A DNA stretch of 5,656 nt from a bacterium. Its GTDB lineage: Bacteria > Patescibacteriota > Minisyncoccia > Phycocordibacterales > JAKEFN01. The position numbers and the translations under genes were made by a program. Of the stretch, positions 1 to 5,652 are shown one piece after another (position 1 is the first letter of the stretch; each line of letters begins with the position of its first letter). The stretch spans positions 1 through 5,656 of the forward strand of contig JAKEFN010000063.1 of NCBI GenBank assembly GCA_022616085.1. Direction: 5' to 3'. The notes below the pieces were generated by a model. The model saw only the letters and a list, made by a program, of their open reading frames with translations, made no database searches and had not been told where the DNA came from.

Positions 1-97
1 AGCGAAGAATATTGTTGATATTTTGAGTCTTTCCGAGCCGCCGTTTGCAGCCCGCAACATGAATTCGCAGTAGTCAAGAGTTTTTGAACATGCTCTA
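1..97 (-). repeat. 97-bp repeat, left copy (terminal part of a mobile element, pointing out of the window)
   Basis: Positions 1-97 are the reverse complement of 5556-5652, with 96 of 97 bases matching; the only difference is at position 6 (A here, G-equivalent in the other copy). Read outward on the minus strand, the copy starts at a CTAG tetranucleotide (98-95) followed by AGCATGTTCAAAAACTC. The right copy starts at TTAG followed by the same bases. A conserved YTAR boundary and a TGTTCAAAA-type end resemble termini of IS5-like elements, but that family assignment is inference. No second end or transposase is inside the window. Identity stops sharply at the inner boundary, as expected for two insertions of one element. 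A contig that was broken inside a multicopy repeat would look the same. Confidence 0.85.
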
Positions 98-106
98 GTT
101 TTTAGA

Positions 107-133
107 AAACAAAAAATCGACCTTATAAGCCGA
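107..133 (-). terminator. Attenuator terminator of the L10 leader
   Basis: On the minus strand, positions 133-117 form a hairpin with arms TCGGCTT and AAGGTCGA. The stem has about 7 pairs, two of them G-U, and a very small loop. It is followed by six T (116-111), one G and more T (109-107). The 5' arm of this stem overlaps GGCTTA (131-126), which can instead pair with TAAGCC (217-212) at the start of the leader. The two structures exclude each other, which is the usual logic of an attenuator. The stem is weak on paper, so folding energies would help. Confidence 0.7.
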
Positions 134-219
134 CACAGCCCTCTCTAAGAATAGAGAGGAATGGCCTCGGCAGGGAATTAAACCGCCAATAAGGCGATAC
201 CTGCTGTCTTTGGCTTAAT
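107..219 (-). ncRNA. Ribosomal protein L10 leader (rplJ-rplL autoregulatory leader RNA)
   Basis: This cis-regulatory RNA normally binds the L10-L12 complex and controls rplJ-rplL expression. The minus strand shows the hallmark blocks as I remember the family: CCAAAGACAGCAGG (213-200) and CCTGCCGAGG (174-165). They pair through GCAGG (204-200) with CCTGC (174-170), capped by a CGCC/GGCG hairpin (196-193 with 187-184). A second hairpin of 8 perfect pairs follows (159-152 with 147-140, loop TTCT). An outer helix TAAGCC/GGCTTA (217-212 with 131-126) closes the fold and competes with the downstream terminator. A strong promoter lies just upstream at 226-254. The expected rplJ coding sequence is missing: a mobile repeat begins about 9 bases after the U-tract. 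The recognition rests on remembered motifs; a covariance-model search would settle it. Confidence 0.82.
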
Positions 220-225
220 GATAAT

Positions 226-254
226 AATGTAGCATGGGGACGATTCGTCGTCAA
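226..254 (-). promoter_or_regulatory. Extended -10 promoter for the L10 leader
   Basis: On the minus strand, TTGACG (254-249) is followed by a 17-bp spacer and TACATT (231-226), with an extended -10 TGC (234-232). Transcription would start near 219, exactly at the first helix of the L10 leader. The layout matches the infA promoter at 5044-5072: same -35, same spacer and the same TGC-TAC core. A 5-bp inverted repeat, GACGA/TCGTC around a 4-base loop (239-252), covers part of the -35 and spacer; it may be chance. Confidence 0.8.
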
Positions 255-294
255 TTAAGAATGTTGAAAATTCTAAAAATGGTTTCGAGAAAAT

Positions 295-2016
295 TTAAAA
301 AAGCCTTTCTTGCCGCAACAATGGCTTCTGCGCTCTCGGCTGAATGATAATTTTTTCAACCGTATCTTCTGGAAGATTCTTGAGAAAAGGAGAGATGCCG
401 GTTTCGCGGTATTCCCCGAAGAGAGTGCGGTTTTCGGTATGCGACAGATAGAGCCGTTCCTTTGCGCGGGTCATGGCAACATAAAGAAGCCGCCGCTCCT
501 CTTCTATCCCGTCTCCATTACCGTCATCATCCTTCGCTATAATATAAGGAAAAAGACCCTTTTCCGCACCCGCTATGAACACAACAGGAAACTCGAGCCC
601 CTTTGCCGCATGCGCCGTGATGATAGGAACGGCATGGAGCGGAATCTCCTCGTCTTCTTTTTGCATAAGAAGCAAGTCGTCAAAAAAATGTTTTTTTGCT
701 TCGGATGCCGGTAGGGAATCGAAGCGCGATGCCATGTGGACAAGTCCCAAGGCGCGAAAATATTTTTCGGGCTGGCGAGCGCGTTCGAGGCCATGCTCCG
801 TTATGATATTTCTCATTTCTTCCGAAAAAGGACGATTTTCTTCAAAATGCTTATCTTGAAGCGTTTCGAGGATCACCCTTATTTCAGGACGCTCACACAG
901 CGGTTTTTCTCCCATAAGAAGACACGGGATACCCCTTTCGCGGAGTTTCTCCCCGATGGTCTCTCCTACGGCTCGAAGCCGCACAATCACTGCAATATCT
1001 CCCAAGTGATACATTTCGTTCGGTTCGTTCTCCACCGGATTTTCGCCGGAGCCGGAAAGAGAAATGCCCCCCATAAGACGTTCGATTTCGCGCGCTATGT
1101 ATAAGGCTTCATCCGCTCCGGTCGGCGCGGTGATAATTTTTATATGCGCGCCTTTTTTCCCCGTGCGCGCATATTCTTTTGGTGCGTTTTTTTCTATAAC
1201 ACGGGATGCCCCGCTCACGATGTGTTCTGTGGAACGATAATTTCTCGCGAGCGTATAGTGCATTGATCCCGGATATGTTTTATCGAAAGAAAGAAAATGA
1301 CTGCGCGTCGCTCCGCGAAAACCATATATCGCCTGATCGGGATCGCCGATGACGGAGAGGGTCTCCGCGTTCATTCCGATGAGCCGGAGCAATATAGCCT
1401 GCGGGGCGTTTGTGTCCTGGTATTCGTCGACGCATATATGTCGGAATGTTTCTTCATATTCTTCCCTGACGTCATTGTTGCCGCGGAGGAGAGCGCATGC
1501 GTATATCAGAATATCATCGAAATCCAATAATCGGAGCGCAAGGAGGGCTTCATCATAGCGCGTCTTGATGCGCCCCGCCGCGAATACGGATGGTTTGAAG
1601 GCGGGTTCGATTTTCATTCGGCTTATCATGCGTATCGCATCCTGCGGAGAGATGCGGCCAAGTCCCCGAATGGATTCGCGGGCGATTTTATGCTGTTCAG
1701 AATCGGAAAGAATGCTCCATCCTTCGGGCAAGCCTACGCGATCGCCATGATCGGTAAGCATATTGAGCGCGAGAGAATGAAAGGTGTGGACAGAAGGCGG
1801 CGGCTTCAAACGTTCTCCCAGGCGGCGTTCAAGTTCCCGCGCCGCTTTGTTGGTGAATGTAATGGGAAGAATAGACGCCGGATCCGCGCCGTGCTCAATA
1901 AAGGCCGCGATTCGTTCAACCAAGACGGATGTTTTTCCGCTTCCGGGGCCTGCCGCGATGATAATGCGGGGTTCCTGCGCATGAGCCGCTTTTTGCTGTT
2001 CGGAATCGAGTATCAT
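295..2016 (-). CDS. UvrD/PcrA/Rep-type superfamily 1A ATP-dependent DNA helicase, short form
   Basis: This is a 573-residue 3'-5' DNA helicase/translocase expected to act in repair and replication restart. The SF1A motifs occur in order: Q motif LDSEQQKAA (3-11), Walker A GPGSGKT (23-29), Ia ITFTNKAA (52-59), Ib TFHSL (78-82), LDFDDIL (164-170), Walker B VDEYQD (196-201), motif III GDPDQAIYGFRGA (224-236), motif IV LARNYRST (256-263), motif V TAHAAKGLEFPVVF (467-480) and motif VI EERRLLYVAMTRAK (506-519). All catalytic residues look intact. E. coli UvrD and Bacillus PcrA are about 720 residues; the missing part is mainly in the region between motifs IV and V (domain 2B). The C-terminal QERLF (569-573) fits the QxxLF clamp-binding consensus. 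The ATG lies just before the Q motif and only 6 bases after a -10 box, so the mRNA is probably leaderless. The symbol is left blank because uvrD, pcrA and rep cannot be separated from sequence alone. Confidence 0.95.
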   Translation of the reverse strand: MILDSEQQKAAHAQEPRIIIAAGPGSGKTSVLVERIAAFIEHGADPASILPITFTNKAARELERRLGERLKPPPSVHTFHSLALNMLTDHGDRVGLPEGWSILSDSEQHKIARESIRGLGRISPQDAIRMISRMKIEPAFKPSVFAAGRIKTRYDEALLALRLLDFDDILIYACALLRGNNDVREEYEETFRHICVDEYQDTNAPQAILLRLIGMNAETLSVIGDPDQAIYGFRGATRSHFLSFDKTYPGSMHYTLARNYRSTEHIVSGASRVIEKNAPKEYARTGKKGAHIKIITAPTGADEALYIAREIERLMGGISLSGSGENPVENEPNEMYHLGDIAVIVRLRAVGETIGEKLRERGIPCLLMGEKPLCERPEIRVILETLQDKHFEENRPFSEEMRNIITEHGLERARQPEKYFRALGLVHMASRFDSLPASEAKKHFFDDLLLMQKEDEEIPLHAVPIITAHAAKGLEFPVVFIAGAEKGLFPYIIAKDDDGNGDGIEEERRLLYVAMTRAKERLYLSHTENRTLFGEYRETGISPFLKNLPEDTVEKIIIQPRAQKPLLRQERLF

Positions 2017-2022
2017 ATCGAA

Positions 2023-2031
2023 ATTGTAGCA
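2023..2031 (-). promoter_or_regulatory. Extended -10 promoter of the helicase gene
   Basis: The minus strand reads TGCTACAAT at 2031-2023: an extended -10 TGC followed by TACAAT. Six bases separate it from the helicase ATG at 2016, so transcription is expected to start at or next to the A of the start codon. No convincing -35 is visible at 17 bp (AACATG at 2051-2046), which is common for extended -10 promoters. The TGC-TAC core matches the infA and L10-leader promoters. Confidence 0.65.
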
Positions 2032-2061
2032 TATCCTATTTTATCCATGTTTTTTTTGCGG

Positions 2062-2067
2062 TATACT
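2062..2067 (+). promoter_or_regulatory. -10 box of the PilM-like/membrane protein operon
   Basis: TATACT lies 10 bases before the ATG at 2078, giving a leader of only about 3-4 bases. The -35 region is weak (TTTTAT at 2039-2044 with a 17-bp spacer). A run of eight T (2050-2057) sits between the two and may bend the DNA. The promoter is back to back with the helicase promoter inside a 61-bp intergenic region. Confidence 0.55.
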
Positions 2068-2077
2068 GTAACAGAAT

Positions 2078-3451
2078 ATGTCCTCAATTTTTAGACGGAA
2101 TAAAAATAAAACTATCCTTATCCTTGATATCGGAAGCGCGAGTATCGGCGCGGCGCTTATCTTGATATCAAAAAATGCCTGTCCATATATTTTTTATATG
2201 ATGCGGGAAGATATGCCTCCCCAAAAAAAGCTCGATTTGAATAGCTATATTCAGATTATGGCCCAAACGCTTCGAAGCACCCTCGACGCGGCTCGCCGAC
2301 GCGCTGAAACGGCGCGCAAAAACGCCGCCGGCGGGAAATACGGAGAAGTTCCGCGCACGCCCGATGTTGTCCTTGCTGTTCTTGCGTCTCCATGGTATGT
2401 GGCGGAAACGCGAAAATTGACGGTCGGCCAGGATACTCCTTTTATGTTTACCGAGAGTATCTTGAACAAAAGCATCGAGGAGGAGATCCGCCGTTTTACC
2501 ATGGAGGAATTTCAGAAATACGAAAAAATTTCCAAAGATGTGGAAATTATTGAAACAAACCCCATGCAAATCCGGCTGAACGGTTATAACGTCCCGGCGC
2601 CGTTCGGAAAAAAAACGAAGATGGCAGAGATTTTTTTCCATACATCGTTCACCTCGAAAAGGATCCTTGATAAGATACGCCAGGAGATAGAATCCGCCTT
2701 TAACACCCACAAGGTTGAATTTCATACGTTTATTTTGCACGCGTATACTTTCATTCGGGATTTTATTGCGGTAAAAGGGGAGGAGTTTACGTTTATAGAC
2801 ATCTCGGGAGACGTTACGGATATTTCCATTGCGGAAAACGATATTTTAAAAAGGACGATTACTTTTCCGGTGGGAAAGAATTATTGCGTTCGCGAGCTTT
2901 CCTCCGTGCTCGGGACGGATACGGAGGAGACTTTATCGCTCTTTAGCCTATATCGCGCGCAAAAGCTCTCAACGGAAGAACGTGGGAAAATGGATGCCGC
3001 GCTCAAGAGAGTGAAAGAACATTGGCTTGCGGCTCTCCATGACGCCGTTTCGCGGGGTCCGGAGCCCTCCTCTTTTCCTTCCAAGATTTTTGTTGCGGCA
3101 GACAGCGTATTTGCGGACTGGTTCATCGAAGTTGTGCAAGAGGAGGAGTTCCATCAGTACCAGAATGCAGGCCGATCGTTCGATGTTATCCCGTTTAATG
3201 CATTTTGGATCAAGGAATTCTGCAAACCTCCTGTTACGCGCGAAAAGAACAACCCGTCGCCCCCCGCAAAAGATTCCGATGCGGCCGTCCGGCAAAAGGG
3301 CGCGCCGGAGGAGCCGCTCCTTCTTTCCGGCACCCCTCTCGAGGACGACCCTCTTCTTGCCGTGGAAGCTATTTTTGCAAATAAAATGTTTGATTTCGAA
3401 TCCACGCACGCACATGAGGACAAACAGCTTGCTTTTAAAAATGGGTATTAG
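2078..3451 (+). CDS. Actin-fold PilM/FtsA-like protein
   Basis: This 457-residue protein resembles the PilM/FtsA branch of the actin-like ATPases, which assemble on the inner face of the membrane through a membrane partner. The phosphate-1 motif is ILDIGSASIG (15-24) and the phosphate-2 motif is FIDISGDVTDISI (239-251). The adenosine-motif position, KIFVAADSVFADWF (336-349), lacks the usual glycine pair, so nucleotide binding may be weak or altered. Residues about 65-95 are rich in Arg, Lys and Ala. A Pro/Lys/Asp-rich linker (about 382-425) precedes a final acidic-hydrophobic segment (425-440) that could contact a partner. There is no signal peptide or transmembrane helix, so it is cytosolic. 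The start follows the -10 box by 10 bases with no Shine-Dalgarno sequence, suggesting a leaderless mRNA. The next gene begins 25 bases downstream, so the two are probably co-transcribed. A pilM symbol is not justified because no pilN, pilO or pilQ lies nearby. Confidence 0.8.
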   Translation: MSSIFRRNKNKTILILDIGSASIGAALILISKNACPYIFYMMREDMPPQKKLDLNSYIQIMAQTLRSTLDAARRRAETARKNAAGGKYGEVPRTPDVVLAVLASPWYVAETRKLTVGQDTPFMFTESILNKSIEEEIRRFTMEEFQKYEKISKDVEIIETNPMQIRLNGYNVPAPFGKKTKMAEIFFHTSFTSKRILDKIRQEIESAFNTHKVEFHTFILHAYTFIRDFIAVKGEEFTFIDISGDVTDISIAENDILKRTITFPVGKNYCVRELSSVLGTDTEETLSLFSLYRAQKLSTEERGKMDAALKRVKEHWLAALHDAVSRGPEPSSFPSKIFVAADSVFADWFIEVVQEEEFHQYQNAGRSFDVIPFNAFWIKEFCKPPVTREKNNPSPPAKDSDAAVRQKGAPEEPLLLSGTPLEDDPLLAVEAIFANKMFDFESTHAHEDKQLAFKNGY

Positions 3452-3476
3452 ATAATTAATGTAAGGTAAAAAACAT

Positions 3477-5027
3477 ATGCCGAAAGATATAATACAAGAC
3501 ATCGTCTCCGACGATAGTAAATCAAACCGGCCGCCTTCACGGGTTCAAAAGCAAAAAGAGAAGGAGGATGCGGACGCGTCCGTTGGCGAACATACGGCGC
3601 CGAAAAAAAATATTTCTCTGAAGGCGCCGCCAAGGGAGATAAAGAAGGCGCCGCAAGCAGTAGCTACGGGTCCCGTTTTAACAGAGCTTCATCGCGAGCT
3701 TCCTTCTGCCCGCCAAACTCCTCCAAAGCATGCGCCGATGGAAGGGCCGAAAATATGGCATACCGAAAAGCCCGAATTTCCTCCCTTGAAGCCGCGTTTG
3801 TATACGCCAATTCAAAAAAGCGCTTCGCGTCCTATTTTTGAGAGGGAGAAGGCATCCCTTCAAAAACCGCCCGGCCGCCGCGGTTTGTTTATTTTCGGAT
3901 CCATCCTCGCAGTGCTCGCGGTTTTCTTTGTCCTCCTTTCAACTGTTTTTTCGAAGGCGATTGTTACGATTACTCCCGAGGAACAAGAAATTCCTTTGGT
4001 TGGTGATTTTGTCGCATACGCGGAGCCAAAAGAAGGCGAACTTGGTTTTGAGCTTATGACATTCAAGAATACCGAAGAAGCGTCTGTCGCGGCAACGGAA
4101 CTTGAAGAAGTCGAACGAAAGGCATCGGGAAAGATTATCATATATAATAATTTCAACACGGAGACCCAGCGTCTTATAAAAAACACGCGATTCGAATCGC
4201 CGGATGGGAAAATTTATCGGATCGAGAGCTCAATCGTGGTTCCCGGCATGAAGAAGGCTGGGGAAGGAGATACTCCCGGAAGCATAGAAGCAACGGTATT
4301 CGCCGATCTTGCGGGCGAAGAATACAATATCGAAGCGCCGGTCAAATTTACCATACCGGGGTTCAAAGGAACGCCCCGATTTGAAGGATTTTATGCTGAA
4401 TCGACTGGATCGATCTCGGGAGGTTTTTCCGGTTTGGTCAGGACACCGAAAGACGAAGATTTTGAAGCCGCGAAAGCATCCCTTCTCCAGTCTTTAGAAG
4501 ACAATCTTTTCAAAAATGCTTTGGGAGAACTTCCGGACGACGCTCTTCTGTTTGAGAACGCATCTTATGTTGAAATCGAAAATATACGAAGTGATGATAA
4601 AGATATAGGAAATGACCAGATTACCGTTTCCGCAGAAGGGGTATTATACGGGGTCATTTTTAACCGATCTCTTTTAAGCGCATATATCGCTCGAAACGCG
4701 CTTCCTCGTTATGACGAGAGTCCCGTCGACGTCATCAATATTGAAGATCTCGCATTCGAACCGAAAACCGATCTCGAGAGCAAGCCGTGGGAAGATGGCC
4801 GCGTTCCGTTTACGTTAAACGGGAATGCTCATATAGTCTGGATTATTGACGAAGAAAAAGTGAAGCAAGAGCTTACGGGCGCTCCGCGGAAGAGTCTTGG
4901 AGAGCGTCTCTCTTCCGCATTTGAGAACATCGAGAGCGCCGAGGTTACCGTGCGGCCATTTTGGCGGAGGACATTCCCGAAGAACCCCGAAGATATAGAA
5001 GTTGTTATAAATATTGGGCAAAAATAG
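3477..5027 (+). CDS. Single-pass membrane protein with large extracytoplasmic domain (possible baseplate J-like fold)
   Basis: This 516-residue protein has three parts. Residues 1-135 are rich in Pro, Lys, Arg and Glu, probably disordered and cytosolic. Residues 137-158 form one hydrophobic helix (GLFIFGSILAVLAVFFVLL) preceded by Arg-Arg, giving an N-in/C-out topology. Residues 160-516 are beta-rich and extracytoplasmic. The block NTRFESPDGKIYRIE (236-250), followed by SIVVPGM and later EEYNIEAPVKFTIPGFKGTP (281-300), recalls CPR proteins that I remember being annotated as baseplate J-like; this is recognition from memory, not a search result. The extracytoplasmic part has no cysteine and no enzymatic motif that I can identify. 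It sits 25 bases after the PilM-like gene with a modest Shine-Dalgarno sequence (AAGG, 3463-3466), unlike the leaderless first gene. The pair resembles PilM with its membrane anchor PilN, so a complex is a reasonable inference. Confidence 0.78.
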   Translation: MPKDIIQDIVSDDSKSNRPPSRVQKQKEKEDADASVGEHTAPKKNISLKAPPREIKKAPQAVATGPVLTELHRELPSARQTPPKHAPMEGPKIWHTEKPEFPPLKPRLYTPIQKSASRPIFEREKASLQKPPGRRGLFIFGSILAVLAVFFVLLSTVFSKAIVTITPEEQEIPLVGDFVAYAEPKEGELGFELMTFKNTEEASVAATELEEVERKASGKIIIYNNFNTETQRLIKNTRFESPDGKIYRIESSIVVPGMKKAGEGDTPGSIEATVFADLAGEEYNIEAPVKFTIPGFKGTPRFEGFYAESTGSISGGFSGLVRTPKDEDFEAAKASLLQSLEDNLFKNALGELPDDALLFENASYVEIENIRSDDKDIGNDQITVSAEGVLYGVIFNRSLLSAYIARNALPRYDESPVDVINIEDLAFEPKTDLESKPWEDGRVPFTLNGNAHIVWIIDEEKVKQELTGAPRKSLGERLSSAFENIESAEVTVRPFWRRTFPKNPEDIEVVINIGQK

Positions 5028-5043
5028 GATACATGCAAGCCAT

Positions 5044-5072
5044 TTGACGGGGTATTTATTTTTTGCTACCAT
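5044..5072 (+). promoter_or_regulatory. Extended -10 promoter of infA
   Basis: TTGACG (5044-5049), a 17-bp spacer and TACCAT (5067-5072) with TGC (5064-5066) immediately before the -10. Transcription should start about 5079-5080, leaving roughly 5 bases before the infA ATG. The layout is the same as the L10-leader promoter (249-254 and 226-231, minus strand). It lies in the 57-bp gap after the membrane-protein gene, where I see no terminator, so read-through from upstream is also possible. Confidence 0.8.
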
Positions 5073-5084
5073 ATCGAATACTTA

Positions 5085-5372
5085 ATGATAAACGGACAAA
5101 AAGGCCACTCCGAGACTATAACGGGAACAGTTGTTGAGGCGTTGCCAAATGCGCTGTTTAGGATTGAGTATGATGGTCCGGGAACGGACACCATTAAAGA
5201 AGATAAAGGAGGGAAGGATGCGGATGGGACGGATAACGGACGTCCGCGCACCTTTATTGCGTATTTGTCAGGCAAAATGAAGGTCAATCGCATACGCATT
5301 CTTGTCGGCGACAAAGTTCTTGTCGAACCGGATGAATACGGAGGCAAGGGGCGCATAACGCGAAGAATCTAG
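5085..5372 (+). CDS. infA: Translation initiation factor IF-1 with an internal insertion
   Basis: IF-1 is a small OB-fold protein that binds the 30S A site during translation initiation. The protein has 95 residues against about 72 in E. coli. Conserved blocks are ITGTVVEALPNALFRIE (12-28), LSGKMKVNRIRILVGDKVLVE (61-81) and GGKGRITRRI (86-95), the last being the usual C-terminus. Between FRIE and SGKM there are 33 residues, whereas E. coli has 11. The extra segment of about 22 residues (roughly 31-54) is rich in Gly, Asp and Lys and would extend a beta-hairpin loop. No ATG, GTG or TTG lies close upstream in frame, and there is no Shine-Dalgarno sequence, so the message is probably near-leaderless. 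The TAG stop (5370-5372) lies within the CTAG where a MITE-like element begins; the C-terminus is nevertheless complete. Confidence 0.93.
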   Translation: MINGQKGHSETITGTVVEALPNALFRIEYDGPGTDTIKEDKGGKDADGTDNGRPRTFIAYLSGKMKVNRIRILVGDKVLVEPDEYGGKGRITRRI

Positions 5373-5554
5373 AACCTATCTCAAAATAAATCGCCGTAGC
5401 GAGGCCTTGAAATTACGAGCGAGGGGCGATGCGCAGCCGCAATTTCAAGGCCGGAGCAGCGAACGTGATTTTATTGTTTTAAGCCCAGTCTTGATTTGAA
5501 AAATCAAGCGAGGCGAAAAAACAATACAATCAGGGGTTTATTTTGAGATGGGTT
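5373..5554. mobile_element. 182-bp MITE-like element with nested hairpins
   Basis: The ends AACCTATCTCAAAATAAA (5373-5390) and its reverse complement (5537-5554) match at 17 of 18 positions. Inside are a perfect 12-bp pair (5403-5414 with 5441-5452), a 15-bp pair with one mismatch (5466-5480 with 5518-5532), and within that an 8-bp hairpin (5490-5497 with 5501-5508, loop GAA). The heptamer AGCGAGG occurs three times (5398, 5418, 5507). Flanks are CTAG (5369-5372) and TTAG (5555-5558), a near-identical YTAR pair that looks like a 4-bp target duplication with one change. There is no room for a transposase, so it would be mobilised in trans, plausibly by an IS5-like enzyme (inference). Transcribed from infA, it would form a large 3' structure, and I see no other infA terminator. 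Confidence 0.75.
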
Positions 5555-5555
5555 T

Positions 5556-5652
5556 TAGAGCATGTTCAAAAACTCTTGACTACTGCGAATTCATGTTGCG
5601 GGCTGCAAACGGCGGCTCGGAAAGACTCAAAATATCAACAATATTCCTCGCT
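5556..5652 (+). repeat. 97-bp repeat, right copy (terminal part of a mobile element, pointing out of the window)
   Basis: This is the inverted counterpart of positions 1-97. It begins at TTAG (5555-5558), directly against the MITE-like element, and continues with AGCATGTTCAAAAACTC toward the window edge. The element may extend past 5652, since the window ends at 5656. One plus-strand frame stays open through the whole copy and includes an ATG at 5593 starting MLRAANGGSERLKIS, but there is no ribosome-binding site and too little sequence to call a gene. Confidence 0.85.

Noticed and set aside
98..260. tRNA or tmRNA in the left intergenic region
   Set aside because: No cloverleaf, T-loop or tag-peptide signature is present; the paired blocks on the minus strand fit an L10 leader far better.
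255..294. Terminator for the helicase gene
   Set aside because: Only a weak 5-bp AGAAT/ATTCT pair without a T-run is visible, which is not enough to call.
310..714. Plus-strand 134-codon open frame
   Set aside because: It is antisense to the 3' part of the helicase gene, which has intact motifs V and VI there.
2168..2740. Minus-strand 190-codon open frame
   Set aside because: It lies wholly antisense to the PilM-like gene, has no recognisable domain and has a composition typical of a shadow frame.
2969..3502. Minus-strand 177-codon open frame
   Set aside because: It is antisense to the end of the PilM-like gene with no family resemblance; the plus-strand gene carries clear motifs.
5393..5460. 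REP element of the RayT type (GTAG at the foot of a hairpin)
   Set aside because: GTAG does occur at 5396-5399 near a 12-bp stem, but the 18-bp terminal inverted repeats and YTAR flanks fit a DDE-transposase MITE better, and no Y1 transposase is present.
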